Assembly: GCF_004798865.1 (NCBI RefSeq)
Contig: NW_025335268.1
Coordinates: 85,618,934-85,682,933 of the forward strand
Direction: 5' to 3'
Length of the DNA stretch: 64,000 bases
Source: Varanus komodoensis
Taxonomy: Eukaryota; Chordata; Lepidosauria; Squamata; Varanidae
In this document: positions 55,151 to 64,000 of the stretch, piece after piece
Layout of the letters: each line of letters starts with the position of its first letter
How positions within the stretch are numbered: position 1 is the stretch's first letter
Translations under genes and position numbers: made by a program
The notes under the pieces: model-generated
Told to the model about the DNA's origin: nothing
What the model saw: the letters and a program-made list of their open reading frames with translations, nothing else
Database searches by the model: none

Positions 55151-57885
55151 TGGAATGGCAGGCCAGCTAATAGTTTTGCAACCTGTTCCTATATAAATGT
55201 ATATGTATTCTCAGATGTAGGCATCACTGAAATAAAGGGGACTTAATTCCAAGTCAGTGAGCAGAGGGGTTGCAGTTTTAATATAAACCATGTCATTCTT
55301 ATTCCGTCACTATTATAATTGCTTTGTAGGACTCAAAGGAAAAAGCATTATTCAGTAAATAAAACCTGCTAGACTCTCATCTATATCCTTAATTGGCTGA
55401 TGAAATCAGAAGCTGAAGTGCTTCTAGCTGTGAGAAATCACATTTATAATTCAATTGTGTCCTTTCTACTAAGTAGTAGCATTTTGGTGTGATCTGCAAA
55501 AGCTGATTACTTGAAAAGTATGTTGTACATACTCCCCAAAAGCAAAAGGTAACACCTCCAGACAGTCACAGTAATGCCCCATACTTTGAAAGCTTTCCCA
55601 TTAACATTTTTGGGAATAGACTGCCAAAATGTGTATTACCAACTCCAATCGGAAATTCCATGTAAAAAAGAAAAATAGAAAGGGTGCCAAGGAAGCTGGA
55701 ATTCTTCCTACCTGCAGAGGGGGAATTACCAGTCGTCAGCTATGGGGTGCTGCTGAGTGCTGCAGGTGCTATAGGGAAAAGTAGAGTGGAGAGCAGCGGA
55801 GCCTCCCACTCACATCAGGCCCAAGCAAGACAGGAGAGGAACCACTGAAGAAAATCTTTGACTCCAAAACCATAATGTGGACAGCAGTTTCCCCATTACC
55901 CACTCACACACACACTCACACACTTATCACTCTTCTGCAACCTAAGTAGGACTACCTTGTCAACTGACCACAAACATTAAAAAAATACAATACAATCATA
56001 AGCACGTCTACCCCCTTTCCCTTCACAGAGGTTTCTATGATTGGCTGGGGAAGCTGCTGAAGACATGCCCTTTGACATTGCCACCCACTACTCGTGCCAT
56101 ATAAAATCGCCATTAGTTACAGAGATGAGTTCAGAGGCTGCAGCAGCCATGGCTAAAATCTCTGAGCAACAATGATTCCCCGATGTGTCAGGTTGTTTTC
56201 TCTTCTGGCTTTGCCATCCGTGGTGCTCGCAGTGTTCTTCCCAATGCTGTGTTATTGCCAGATGTGAAAAGCGGAGCCTTCACTTAATCATGTAATAAAA
56301 TGATTAACACACTCCCACGTTAGTACATCTGATTTCTGCTCCTCCTATTTTGACAAAGATTGACAGGAAAATGACATTTCAAGCCCTTAGCAAAATTATG
56401 CCATTTTGCTCTCTTCGTTTCTAGAGAATGGAATAGATTGAGGTTGTCTAGAAATGCCATCCTCTCAGTTGAAGTCTCTTCCCTTTAGGGGTGGGTGAAA
56501 ATTTCATTAAAGTTCCATATTGATAAGAATTTACCAAAATGCACATCTGCACCGGAAAAAACTAGAATTTTTTTTAAAAGTGGATTCAGGTCAGTCCATC
56601 CAGGCCCATAGCTTTCAGTGCTTTAAAATCTGGAATTGAATCTCTATTTCTTCACTCATGTTTTAGCTTAACTGGAATCACCACCTCTTTCTCCTGACAA
56701 CTTCCTCATGCTTAGGAACTATATGGCAGGAAGGTGTATCACGTCCCACTTCTTGCTTGGAATAGCTGGCGTTGCAGATGGGAAAAGGGTTTGGGTTTTG
56801 GATGATTTTTTAAAGAATGCGTTAATAGTCACAAAGTCCTTGAATCTAAGTAGAAAAAAAATTCCTTCATCTTTCCTTTCACCATGCTCTGTACTTACCG
56901 AGTGGTGAGAGAGAAAAGCATTCTGTAGCTGCTTGAGAGCTCTTTTATTTATGCTTTGTACTTCATTGCACTTTGTACTTCATTAGGTTGATAGGAGATG
57001 CAGAGGCTTGGCTCTAGTCCTCCTCAGCCTGAATTCAACCATCTTCTACTATTCCAGGAAAGTCATCATTTAGCTGTGAAAACAGCATATACAAATGCAA
57101 CATGCCATAGGAAGCACAGTGTGGCGCAAGAAGTCGTTCTTAGATCAAGATAACTTTAGGTGATCAGCTCTTCAGGGCAAGAACTAGAAATTGAGTGACT
57201 TGACAAAATACTCCCCTTTCATGGCTGCCATTTCCTCTATTCAGGCAGCCTACAGCAGTATACTTACTGGATGCCAAATGCCAACTCTCTAGGTCAGAAA
57301 ATCAATCATGAGCAAATTGCCTATGTAACGTATCTTAATGATATGGCCCTCAGCATTTCAAATTCTGATCAAAGGAAGTTCAGCGCTTGGGCAGCGCAAT
57401 GTTTTCATGGGCTGAGGTTGGGGGAAAGCCCCTTCCAGTTTCCATGTGGCTGGGAAAACTAAAAATAGAGCTTTCTAGCTGTCACCCTTGTGCTTTTTAT
57501 TTCATGTTGCTCATGTTGGAAGGCAGCTGTTCTAGAAATAAAGGAGAATACAGCAGTGACTCTATGTTTGTCATATGGCTGCACATGACCCAACCTCACC
57601 CATCTCATTTCACAATAGGAGGCTGCCTGGGTCACAGCATTTGATGCCCAACTATTAGAATGTCCAAGCAGCAATGCAGGTCCTGGTTTTAATAGTGTCA
57701 GTCCACTGAGTGAAATTTCCCCTCAAAATCCATCTCCATCTGAAAATGTACCGATGTCAAAGGCTCCTCTTCACCTTTTAAAATGTGTCAATCACAACAG
57801 TCCTTGGCTTTGCTTCATAACATTTTTCAAATATTGGTTGCCATAACAACAGAGATGCAGATTTTATACACAGCACAGGCCAAAT
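55151..57885. other. Unique sequence; possible conserved block 56240-56420
   Basis: A (CACT/CA)-rich tract is at 55903-55925. The stretch 56270-56410 (aatcatgtaataaaatgatt; acaaagattgacagg) is repeat-free. 56495-56545 is a third, diverged member of the dispersed repeat at 22757 and 23077. A half MITE arm may lie at 55236-55290. No gene. Confidence 0.35.
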
Positions 57886-57936
57886 TCTGCCCTTGGTTAC
57901 AGAAACAAAAACTCAGAGTAACTTCAGCAAAGAGTG
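57886..57936. mobile_element. Half copy of an amniote palindromic MITE
   Basis: aggccaaattctgcccttgg, ttacag and actcagagtaacttc match one arm of a palindromic repeat I know from turtle and crocodile genomes (GGCCAAATTCTGCCC...GGGCAGAATTTGGCC). Confidence 0.4.
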
Positions 57937-58894
57937 TGGCATTACAGTGATAAATACCGACAAGCAGAAGTAGGATTTGCTATGTCTTTTGTTATGCAAT
58001 GTCTTCTCCGCCCCCCTCCTTGTCAAAGGACAATGTGTTTTTCCCTTCTGCCTCTCTAAGCTAATAATGTAGTGGAATAATCAGGCTTAATGACAGTTTG
58101 AACCACAAAGGAATTAAGTCTTTTACATAAAATATGATTCACTTAAATCTTGAAGATGAGTTAATGTACAAATGTATAGACAGACTACGGAACTGCCAAC
58201 AAGGCCTCTGGACTCACCTGAGAAGGTACTTCTGGTAATCACGGGAAGGACCAAGAAGTATGCAGAAGATCAACGCTCCACCCCTTAATCTAGAGGTGCA
58301 GAAGGTCTGGTCTGTGGACGAAATGTGGCCCCTTCCAAGTGGCTGGGGTTTCCTAGATGGCCCCACCTGCTTTCCCCTGAGCACAGATCATTTGGTGTTT
58401 GATAGATTCAGTTGTTTCCTTTCTAAAAACTTGAAATGCCTTTCCTAAGCCATTAGTTACTGACAGTAAAAAATTTAAACTAAACTGTGCTAGTATTTTT
58501 CATGTTTCAACACTGCCCCTTTTGCCTTATCTTCCCACTCACCACTGGAATGCAGTCCCTAAGAGCTTCTCTGAAATAGAATTAAGCTCTCATACTGAAG
58601 GAGGTTAAGCATCTCTGATTTAATCACTTCAAACTGCTTCAGTCCCCCGTTGGCTTCTCAGATTTCTTAATCATTGTCCATGTACTTTCAAGAAACTCCC
58701 ATCCAGAATATGGGCTATTCCAGATTCTTCTATACCCCTAAATGTCTATACCTGGTCACAAGTTACAGGGTGAGCAGGTAAATATTCTTAGCTATGGGTA
58801 AACAGAATGATCTTCAGGAATTTTTGCAATGTCAATCTGAAAACATGGTGGTTATCAACCAACATTTTGCTTCCTATTTGCAGCTTCCTATATC
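57937..58894. other. Unique sequence; possible conserved block 57960-58170
   Basis: ttgttatgcaatgtcttc, ctaataatgtagtgg, aatcaggcttaatgac and aaaggaattaag lie close together in a repeat-free stretch. The rest shows nothing. Confidence 0.3.
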
Positions 58895-59030
58895 AGCTTT
58901 TCCCACTGTGGTGTCCTCTGAATTTTTTTCTACAGCTCCCAGCATTCCTGTTTACTGTCCATAGTGGCTGGGTTTGCTGAAAGCTGACGACCAAGACATC
59001 TGGATGGCATTGGGCTGGCAAAAGCTTTCC
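58895..59030. mobile_element. Palindromic hAT-like MITE, diverged
   Basis: Left arm: cttttcccactgtggtgtcc, tctacagctcccagcattcc. Right arm: gaccaagacatctggatggc, attgggctggc. Centre: tccatagtggctgggtttgc. Confidence 0.55.
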
Positions 59031-59464
59031 AACATCTTCACGTCCCTGAAAGCTCAAGGAAGAGAAGACAAATGACCACAGGTTTGCATCAGCAATGAAC
59101 CAGTGCAATTGGGAATAAATGTATGTATGACCGGTTCTGCACCTAGAACTGTACATCAGAGTGAATGCCACATGTATGGAACCACAAACAGTTACTGCAA
59201 TCCTCCCACCTCCACCTAGTACTAAAGAAACACAATAAGTTTGGGATTTATTTTCATATACAGATATACACCTCATAAATGTCACATTGTATTTCTGGAG
59301 CTTCGGCATGCAAGTTCATATGTACACTGTAGGTGGACCAGCCCACACACTGGGAGAGACTAGAACTTCAAGTACTCCAACTCTTGGCACAACATGGGAC
59401 CCACCAGCTCCTCAAGGATCTAGCCATGCAATCCTTGACCTGAAACGCCTGGCCATGAAACTCC
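59031..59464. other. Unique sequence
   Basis: Nothing recognised. Confidence 0.4.
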
Positions 59465-59556
59465 CTAGGTAACCTTGGGCCAAAACTACTTCACAGGATT
59501 CTTGGAAGGATAAAGTGGGTAAGAATAAAATATGCATACCACCCTGAACTCCATTG
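59465..59556 (+). mobile_element. Sauria-type SINE fragment, sense
   Basis: ggtaaccttgggccaaaact, acttcacaggattcttggaa, ggataaagtggg and gcataccaccctgaactcc follow the body and tail of the family. The tRNA-like head is missing. Confidence 0.6.
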
Positions 59557-59710
59557 CTTCGGAAATTCATAAATATCATGCGCTTTAGACACGTCTCTAT
59601 GCCGCTTTTGGAAATGAGAATATACGAAACATCAGACTGAATGGCACATACAATAAAATGCCATAACCAAACCACCTGTGGGCAACTGCCATGTTTTTTT
59701 CCTCTTGTAG
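59557..59710. other. Unique sequence ending in an acceptor-like tract
   Basis: It ends tttttttcctcttgtag, which is a good polypyrimidine-AG edge by eye. Confidence 0.35.
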
Positions 59711-59860
59711 TGCCTAGATTATGATTTTGGAATCAAGTCCCAGCCCTCCCAGTCCAGTCACCCACCCTCCCAGAGAATTCAAGGATGTCAGCTGTTGATC
59801 GTAGCACTTACGACGGCTGTGGCAATGAGGAGGAAAGCAGCTCGCAGCACAGGTCGCCAG
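59711..59860 (+). other. Candidate internal exon of an unknown gene
   Basis: The 150 bases run from an acceptor-like edge to cag followed by gtgaca (a donor-like edge) and contain exactly 50 codons in the one frame that is open throughout: CLDYDFGIKSQPSQSSHPPS, then QRIQGCQLLIVALTTAVAMR, RKAARSTGRQ. Two other frames close at once. On the minus strand, long frames are also open, which argues that the stretch is simply stop-poor. The protein matches nothing I know. Confidence 0.15.
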
Positions 59861-60954
59861 GTGACACAGGAGGAAGAGGCGCATACAGCTTCTCCACATC
59901 TCTGGAATCTGCACTGTGGCATCCAATGCGGCTGGCAGGAGGCCACTGACAGATGCTACTAAAAGACATGGCTGCCGCACATCTTCCCTCATCGCTCCTA
60001 GGAAAGGCAGTTCTGGTTCCTGAGGTAGCCCATTTGTGGGACTGTTCGGCCTTCCAGTGGTTATGCTCACTGAGAATGAGACATCTGTTGTATTTCAACA
60101 ATATCAGGGAAGCGATTCTGCCTAAACAGGGTTTGGATGAGTTGTCCAAATCAAGCATGTAGCTCTGCCTCTAGTTGACCCATGAAAATCCAAAATGATT
60201 ATTATGGAAGGTGTAAGGTTCTGTGAGTGTTGTTTGGTCACATCCTGCATACCGCCCTCTTTCATTGGACCAAAGAGTTGATCTACAGTTAAAAAGTTAA
60301 TTCTATTTTCTTCTACTGGTAAAAACTGTATACTATATCCTTTGTCTCCCCACAACCATCACCAGTTGTTCAAAGATAAACTAAAAATGGATGGTGGGAT
60401 GAGGCATTCAAACAGCAATAAAACCTATGCTTGGCTGTTTTGGGAAATTCCTTACACCCATATTTCTTAGGGACAGTGTTGAATCTTCTGTAAAGAAATG
60501 ACCCCTGTTCCCATGAAACTCTCTTTGCTAACAAGAATTAATCTCTTCTTAGATTCCAAGTGAATTTAGACCCTAAATGGGTGAAATGCACTCCCAGTAA
60601 CCCCACTGAAATCAATAAAGTATCTTATGACATAACTCAGCCTACAATTAAGCCCACAAGGATCTACCCTAATTTATACATGAAGGCATGGTTTCTCAAC
60701 CAGCCAGCCCTTCATAACCATCTCTATTGATCTAGGTTACCCCCTCTGTCATTTAGCTTTTCCTTAAGAAATTATTGCTTCCTAGGTCGATTCTTGAAAC
60801 CTTGAGCCATCAATAATTTTCTCTTAGTATATAATGTACTTATTTTTTCCACTGCTGAACATCTTAAGATTGCTGAGGTGTACAATGATTGATACGGAAC
60901 TAGATTGATCCGATTGCACACTAGAAACTTAGAGATGGCTTTAATCTGAAATGG
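59861..60954. other. Unique sequence
   Basis: A possible half MITE arm lies at 60585-60620 (actcccagtaaccccactg). No gene. Confidence 0.4.
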
Positions 60955-61028
60955 GATTTAAGCTTAAGTCCCATTAATTTCAATGGGACTACTCTCAGTA
61001 TGACTTAATTTGGATTCAGGCCTTAAAT
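60955..61028. mobile_element. Copy of the palindromic ATCCTATGCATG-type MITE, inner part
   Basis: gcttaagtcccattaatttc, aatgggactactctcagtat and gacttaatttgg show the palindromic core (gtcccatt-aatttc-aatgggac). The outer arms are decayed. Confidence 0.55.
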
Positions 61029-61112
61029 TAAAGGAACTTTTTGCATTGGCTTTAGTACAACGAGCAAGGTGAAGAGATACTCCCATTTCTGAATTTCCTA
61101 ACTTTTTCCTAC

Positions 61113-61497
61113 ATTTATTTATGTATTTATTTATACTGTTAAATTTATAACCTGCTTTTCTCCCAAGGAGTTCACAGCAACAAACATAAACATAAGAACA
61201 TGAGAAAAGCCACGCTGAATCAAACCAAAGGTCCATCCAGCCGAGCATTCCGTACATACAGTGGCAAACCAGCCAGCCACAGGATCGCTCAAGACGATGG
61301 GTGCAACACTTCCCCTGGTGTACTTACATGCTTTCCCTCCCTTCCATGTTCTGCTGACAATGAGTCCGTGAGGTAGGTTGGACCAAGGGAGTGACTGGCC
61401 CAAAGTTACTTAGTGAGCTTCATGGCTGAGCGGAAATTTAATCCTGAATCTCCCCAGTCTTAATCCAACAGTCTGGACACGACATCGCATGACTCTC
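61113..61497 (-). mobile_element. Sauria SINE, antisense, split by a CR1 end
   Basis: The left part (61113-61178) is the antisense (AAAT)n tail and ctgcttttctcccaaggagt. The right part (about 61326-61497) continues with tgagtccgtgaggtaggttg, gactggcccaaagttactta, gtgagcttcatggctgagcg and cttaatccaacagtctgg. The two halves are adjacent in an intact SINE, and the 147 bases between them are CR1. Confidence 0.75.
61179..61325 (-). mobile_element. CR1 LINE 3' end inserted in the SINE
   Basis: On the plus strand: cataaacataagaacatgag (complement of TTCTTATG octamers), aagccacgctgaatcaaacc, aaaggtccatccagccgagc, then gtggcaaaccagccagcc. This is the TTCTTATG-type CR1 terminus as known from turtles and squamates. 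Confidence 0.8.
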
Positions 61498-61546
61498 AAT
61501 TGGCACTGATATGCCAAACAGTGAGCCTCTTTTCCTCTGAGGAAAG

Positions 61547-62336
61547 GTATTTATTTATTTATTTATTTAGAATGTTTGTATGCCGTCCCATTCACATAAG
61601 CCTCGGGACGACTTCCAAAATCATAAACAAACAGTCATACAGACAAGAACATATAAAATCTGGATTCATCCTGGCTAAAATATTTTAAAACCAATAAATA
61701 ATATTAATAATTATTAAAATGTCATTTAAATAAAAAGGTCTTGGCCTGGTGCCGAAAAACAAGTAATGACGGCGCCAAGTGGACCTCTCTGGGGAGCGCA
61801 TTGCATAAGTGGGGCACCACCGCAGAGAAGGCCCTCCTCCGGGTACTCACCCTCCTAATATCTTTTCACGGAGGGTTCCCAGAGGAGGGCCTCTGCTGCC
61901 GATCTCAAGGGGCAGGAGGGCAAATATGGACGCAGGCGTTCCTTTGGATATCCAGGTCCCAAGCCATTGAGGGCTTTATAGGTGATAACCAGCACCTTGA
62001 ATTGCGCCCAGACTTCGATGGGGAGCCAGTGAAGCTGGTAGAGGACTGGGATTATATGAGAATAACGCCCAGTCCCTGTCAGCAACCTGGCAGCTCTATT
62101 TTGCACCATCTGAAGTATCCAAACTGTCTTCAAGGGCAGCCTCATGTAGAGCACGATACAGAAGTCCAATTGGGAAGTAACCAATGCATGTGTCACTGTC
62201 GCCAGGCAATCGTTCTCCAGGTAGGGATGCAGCTGATGGATCAGCCGAAGCTGAAGGAAAGTGCTCCTCGCCACCGCTGTCACCTGAGCTTCCAATGACA
62301 GCTCTGGATCAAGAAGCACTCTCAAGCTGCGGATAA
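61547..62336 (-). mobile_element. L2-type LINE, C-terminal RT region and 3' end
   Basis: The tail is (ATTT)n at 61547-61570; the 5' break is near 62336. The frame 62325-61855 (156 codons) reads VLLDPELSLEAQVTAVARST, FLQLRLIHQLHPYLENDCLA, TVTHALVTSQLDFCIVLYMR and VITYKALNGLGPGYPKERLR, PYLPSCPLRSAAEALLWEPS: the L2 protein after the catalytic box. It shares long runs with the copy at 8499-9965, for instance ctgatggatcagccgaagct, and belongs to the same subfamily. It keeps the C-terminus that the other copy has lost to a frame change, but lacks the catalytic part. Confidence 0.92.
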
Positions 62337-62600
62337 GATAAGAAACGTGCTCTGGTTCATTTAAACAAAATGCTTTGACTTCCTAAGTATAGCGGATGAG
62401 AGATGGAGTGATGGATCAGGGAGCACCCGCTTTGCATCACACCTGACCTGTGGATTCAGGAGCACCCGTGGCCTTACACAGCCACTGTTTTTCAGCCTGC
62501 CACCCATCCTCCTAACAATGTAGTACAGGGATGATAATGCTGTCTTACTGGAAGGATTAGGGCAAGATAATACACATCACACACTTCAAATATTTGCATA
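62337..62600. other. Unique sequence
   Basis: Nothing recognised. Confidence 0.4.
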
Positions 62601-62602
62601 TA

Positions 62603-63080
62603 CAGTGGTACCTCATCTCACAGATGCCTCAGTTCATGACCAAATCGGGTTGCGAACAAAACTTTCATAAAATTTTTGACTCAGGTCACGAACTCCACAT
62701 TGGGTGGTGACTGTGATCGTGGCCATCTTTCCTGCATGAGCATGCCCATGACTGCGCCCAACTTTCCTGCATGAGCACAACCGCAATTTCGGCCATCTCC
62801 CCCACCCCCAGCACAATCGTGCCTGTCTCTCCCCGCCCAGCGTGCCCACACTTGTGCCCGTCTCCCCCCAGCGCTCCAGTGTTCGTGCCCAGCTCCCCCA
62901 CCCCAGAATGCCGGAATGATGGGCGCAATCACGGTTATGCTGTTGGGGGGGGGGGGATGGCCGAGATCGCGGTCGCCATCCAATGTGGAGTTCACAACCT
63001 GAGTAAAAATTTTTGTGAAATGTTTGTTTGTGACCCGATTTGGTCATGAACTGAGGCGTTCGCGAGCCGAGGGTCCACTG
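62603..63080. mobile_element. Tigger-like DNA transposon, non-autonomous (478 bp)
   Basis: It starts cagtggtacctc and ends gagggtccactg, with TA on both sides (62601-62602 and 63081-63082). The terminal inverted repeats are about 105 bases: cctcagttcatgaccaaatc, gggt and gaactccacattgg occur near both ends in opposite orientation. No transposase is present. Between the repeats lie some 250 GC-rich bases made of degenerate cgtg/cccatc-type units with a G12 run (about 62945-62956). TA target and CAGTGGTACCTC end suggest the Tigger branch of Tc1/mariner. Confidence 0.8.
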
Positions 63081-63171
63081 TATTATTAATTTTGCAGTTT
63101 GGATAACGATCAGTTGGCTCAGAAGTCTCAAGATGGCCATGACTGGAGGACTGATTTCAGTTTCATTGATT

Positions 63172-63336
63172 TTTGATTCACCATTACATTTATATCTTAT
63201 CCTTTTCTTCTCTTCCAAGAAACCCAAGGCTGCTAACATGCTCCTCCCCATTTCCTTTTCATCCTCACGACAACAACCCTGCGAGGTGGGTTAGGGTGGG
63301 ATCCAGTGAGCTTTGCGACCAAGCAGGGACTACAGA
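63172..63336 (-). mobile_element. Sauria-type SINE, antisense, tail side
   Basis: catttatatcttatcctttt, cttccaagaaacccaaggct, ttcatcctcacgacaacaac and cctgcgaggtgggttagggt follow the complement of the family from tail to body. The text then blurs before the tRNA-like head. Confidence 0.65.
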
Positions 63337-64000
63337 AAGTGCTGTGGGAAGAACCGTGTGGATCAGTTGATCTCACACACTCAACACTGGAGGAAGTTGC
63401 CAGATATCAGCTGGGCTTCACAGGGGCAGCAGCGCTCAGCTGTTGCTTCTTTCTCACTGCTTCTTCCCAGTCATTCTGGAAAGAGAACAATCCTCTGAGG
63501 GGAACTGTCCCACTTGGAGGGACCCCCACCCATGAGGTGGACAGAGGCAGGACACTTGGGCAACTCTCCCAAGCCAAGGCAGCTGCCAGCGATGCTATTT
63601 GCCAAGCCCCACTCTTGTGCTATTGCCATGGTTGTGCTGCCTGTGTGTGGATGACACAACAGGTAATCGTGGTAGGGAGAAAGTGCAGAACAGTCTCTTG
63701 TGCCTTATGGTGGCTGACAACTGCAATAAGTCACATGGGTCAACCACCGTGACAATGCAACAAGCTGCTGTGGTGTTTTTTTTTCAATCATCATTTGCCT
63801 GTTCTGTGTTTGAACCCAGTCACTGTATTTAAATAGCCTCTATTTAAAAGCTCTGAGTCTTGCAACCCTGCGAGCCCAGCTCCACTCTACAGGACCCATC
63901 ACTGCTCTGAATCATGTGCAATGGACCCAGAAAACAGCTCCCTCTGAAACGAATGCAAATATGAATGACCAGTGGCTACTCTGCTCTTTTACAGGTTATA
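63337..64000. other. Unique sequence, nothing seen
   Basis: The 148-codon plus frame (63306-63752) overlaps a SINE and a GC-richer stretch and has no domain. No gene is called at the window end. Confidence 0.35.

Noticed and set aside
62681-63251. Overlapping frames of 205, 104, 92 and 80 codons
   Set aside because: They fall in the inverted repeats and GC-rich core of the Tigger-like element. Several frames are open at once because of composition.
63306-63752. 148-codon plus frame near the window end
   Set aside because: It starts within an antisense SINE and has no protein motif.
1-64000. CRISPR arrays, operons, phage or plasmid modules
   Set aside because: The tandem repeats lack regular unique spacers, and the whole window has eukaryotic repeat families and composition.

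Overview
The window reads as non-coding, repeat-rich nuclear DNA of a squamate reptile (lizard or snake). The main evidence is the mix of repeats. There is a Sauria-type SINE with a tRNA-like head (A box and B box), a Bov-B-like tail and an (AAAT)n end. There are CR1 LINE pieces with bird/reptile octamer ends (ATTCTATG or TTCTTATG type). There are L2-type LINE copies ending in (AAAT)n, 5S-rRNA-derived SINEs, and several short palindromic DNA-transposon families. No host protein gene, tRNA or rRNA gene, CRISPR array or bacterial operon was recognised. Nearly all open frames are short and are either pieces of LINE proteins or chance frames. All family names come from remembered consensus sequences; no database was searched.

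Layout. 1-4.9 kb: a decayed CR1 ORF1 with its esterase-like domain, an L2 3' end, an antisense tRNA-SINE and a CR1 C-terminal fragment. 8.1-10 kb: a 5S-derived SINE, then a 1.5 kb L2 copy with a readable reverse transcriptase (YADD box). 12-15.5 kb: CR1 3' ends, a 36-bp tandem repeat fused to one of them, and a second 5S-headed element with a CR1 tail. 19-26 kb: palindromic MITEs and L2 3' ends between long unique stretches. 28-36 kb: a 45-bp minisatellite, two oppositely oriented copies of one TA-flanked MITE, an L2 copy and a CR1 3' end. 38-45 kb: SINEs. 45.8-47.9 kb: the largest CR1 copy, running from the endonuclease into the 3' UTR, with part of the reverse transcriptase deleted. 49-55 kb: L2 3' ends, a nested palindrome and MITEs. 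58-63.3 kb: a Sauria SINE split by a CR1 end, a second copy of the young L2 subfamily, and a Tigger-like transposon with long inverted repeats and a GC-rich core.

The rest is unique AT-rich sequence. Several stretches (about 14.4-14.8, 18.8-19.0, 23.6-23.95, 33.6-33.8, 36.75-37.25, 56.2-56.4 and 57.95-58.2 kb) lack visible repeats and are dense in TAATTA-like and ATTTGCAT-like words. They are my best guesses for conserved regulatory DNA, but this is inference from composition only. Two stretches (28478-28644 and 59711-59860) have exon-like edges and one open frame but match no family I know. I found no clear new multi-gene system. The oddest structures are the 5S-head/CR1-tail chimera, the nested palindrome near 51.16 kb and the MITE with an extra internal copy of its terminal motif.
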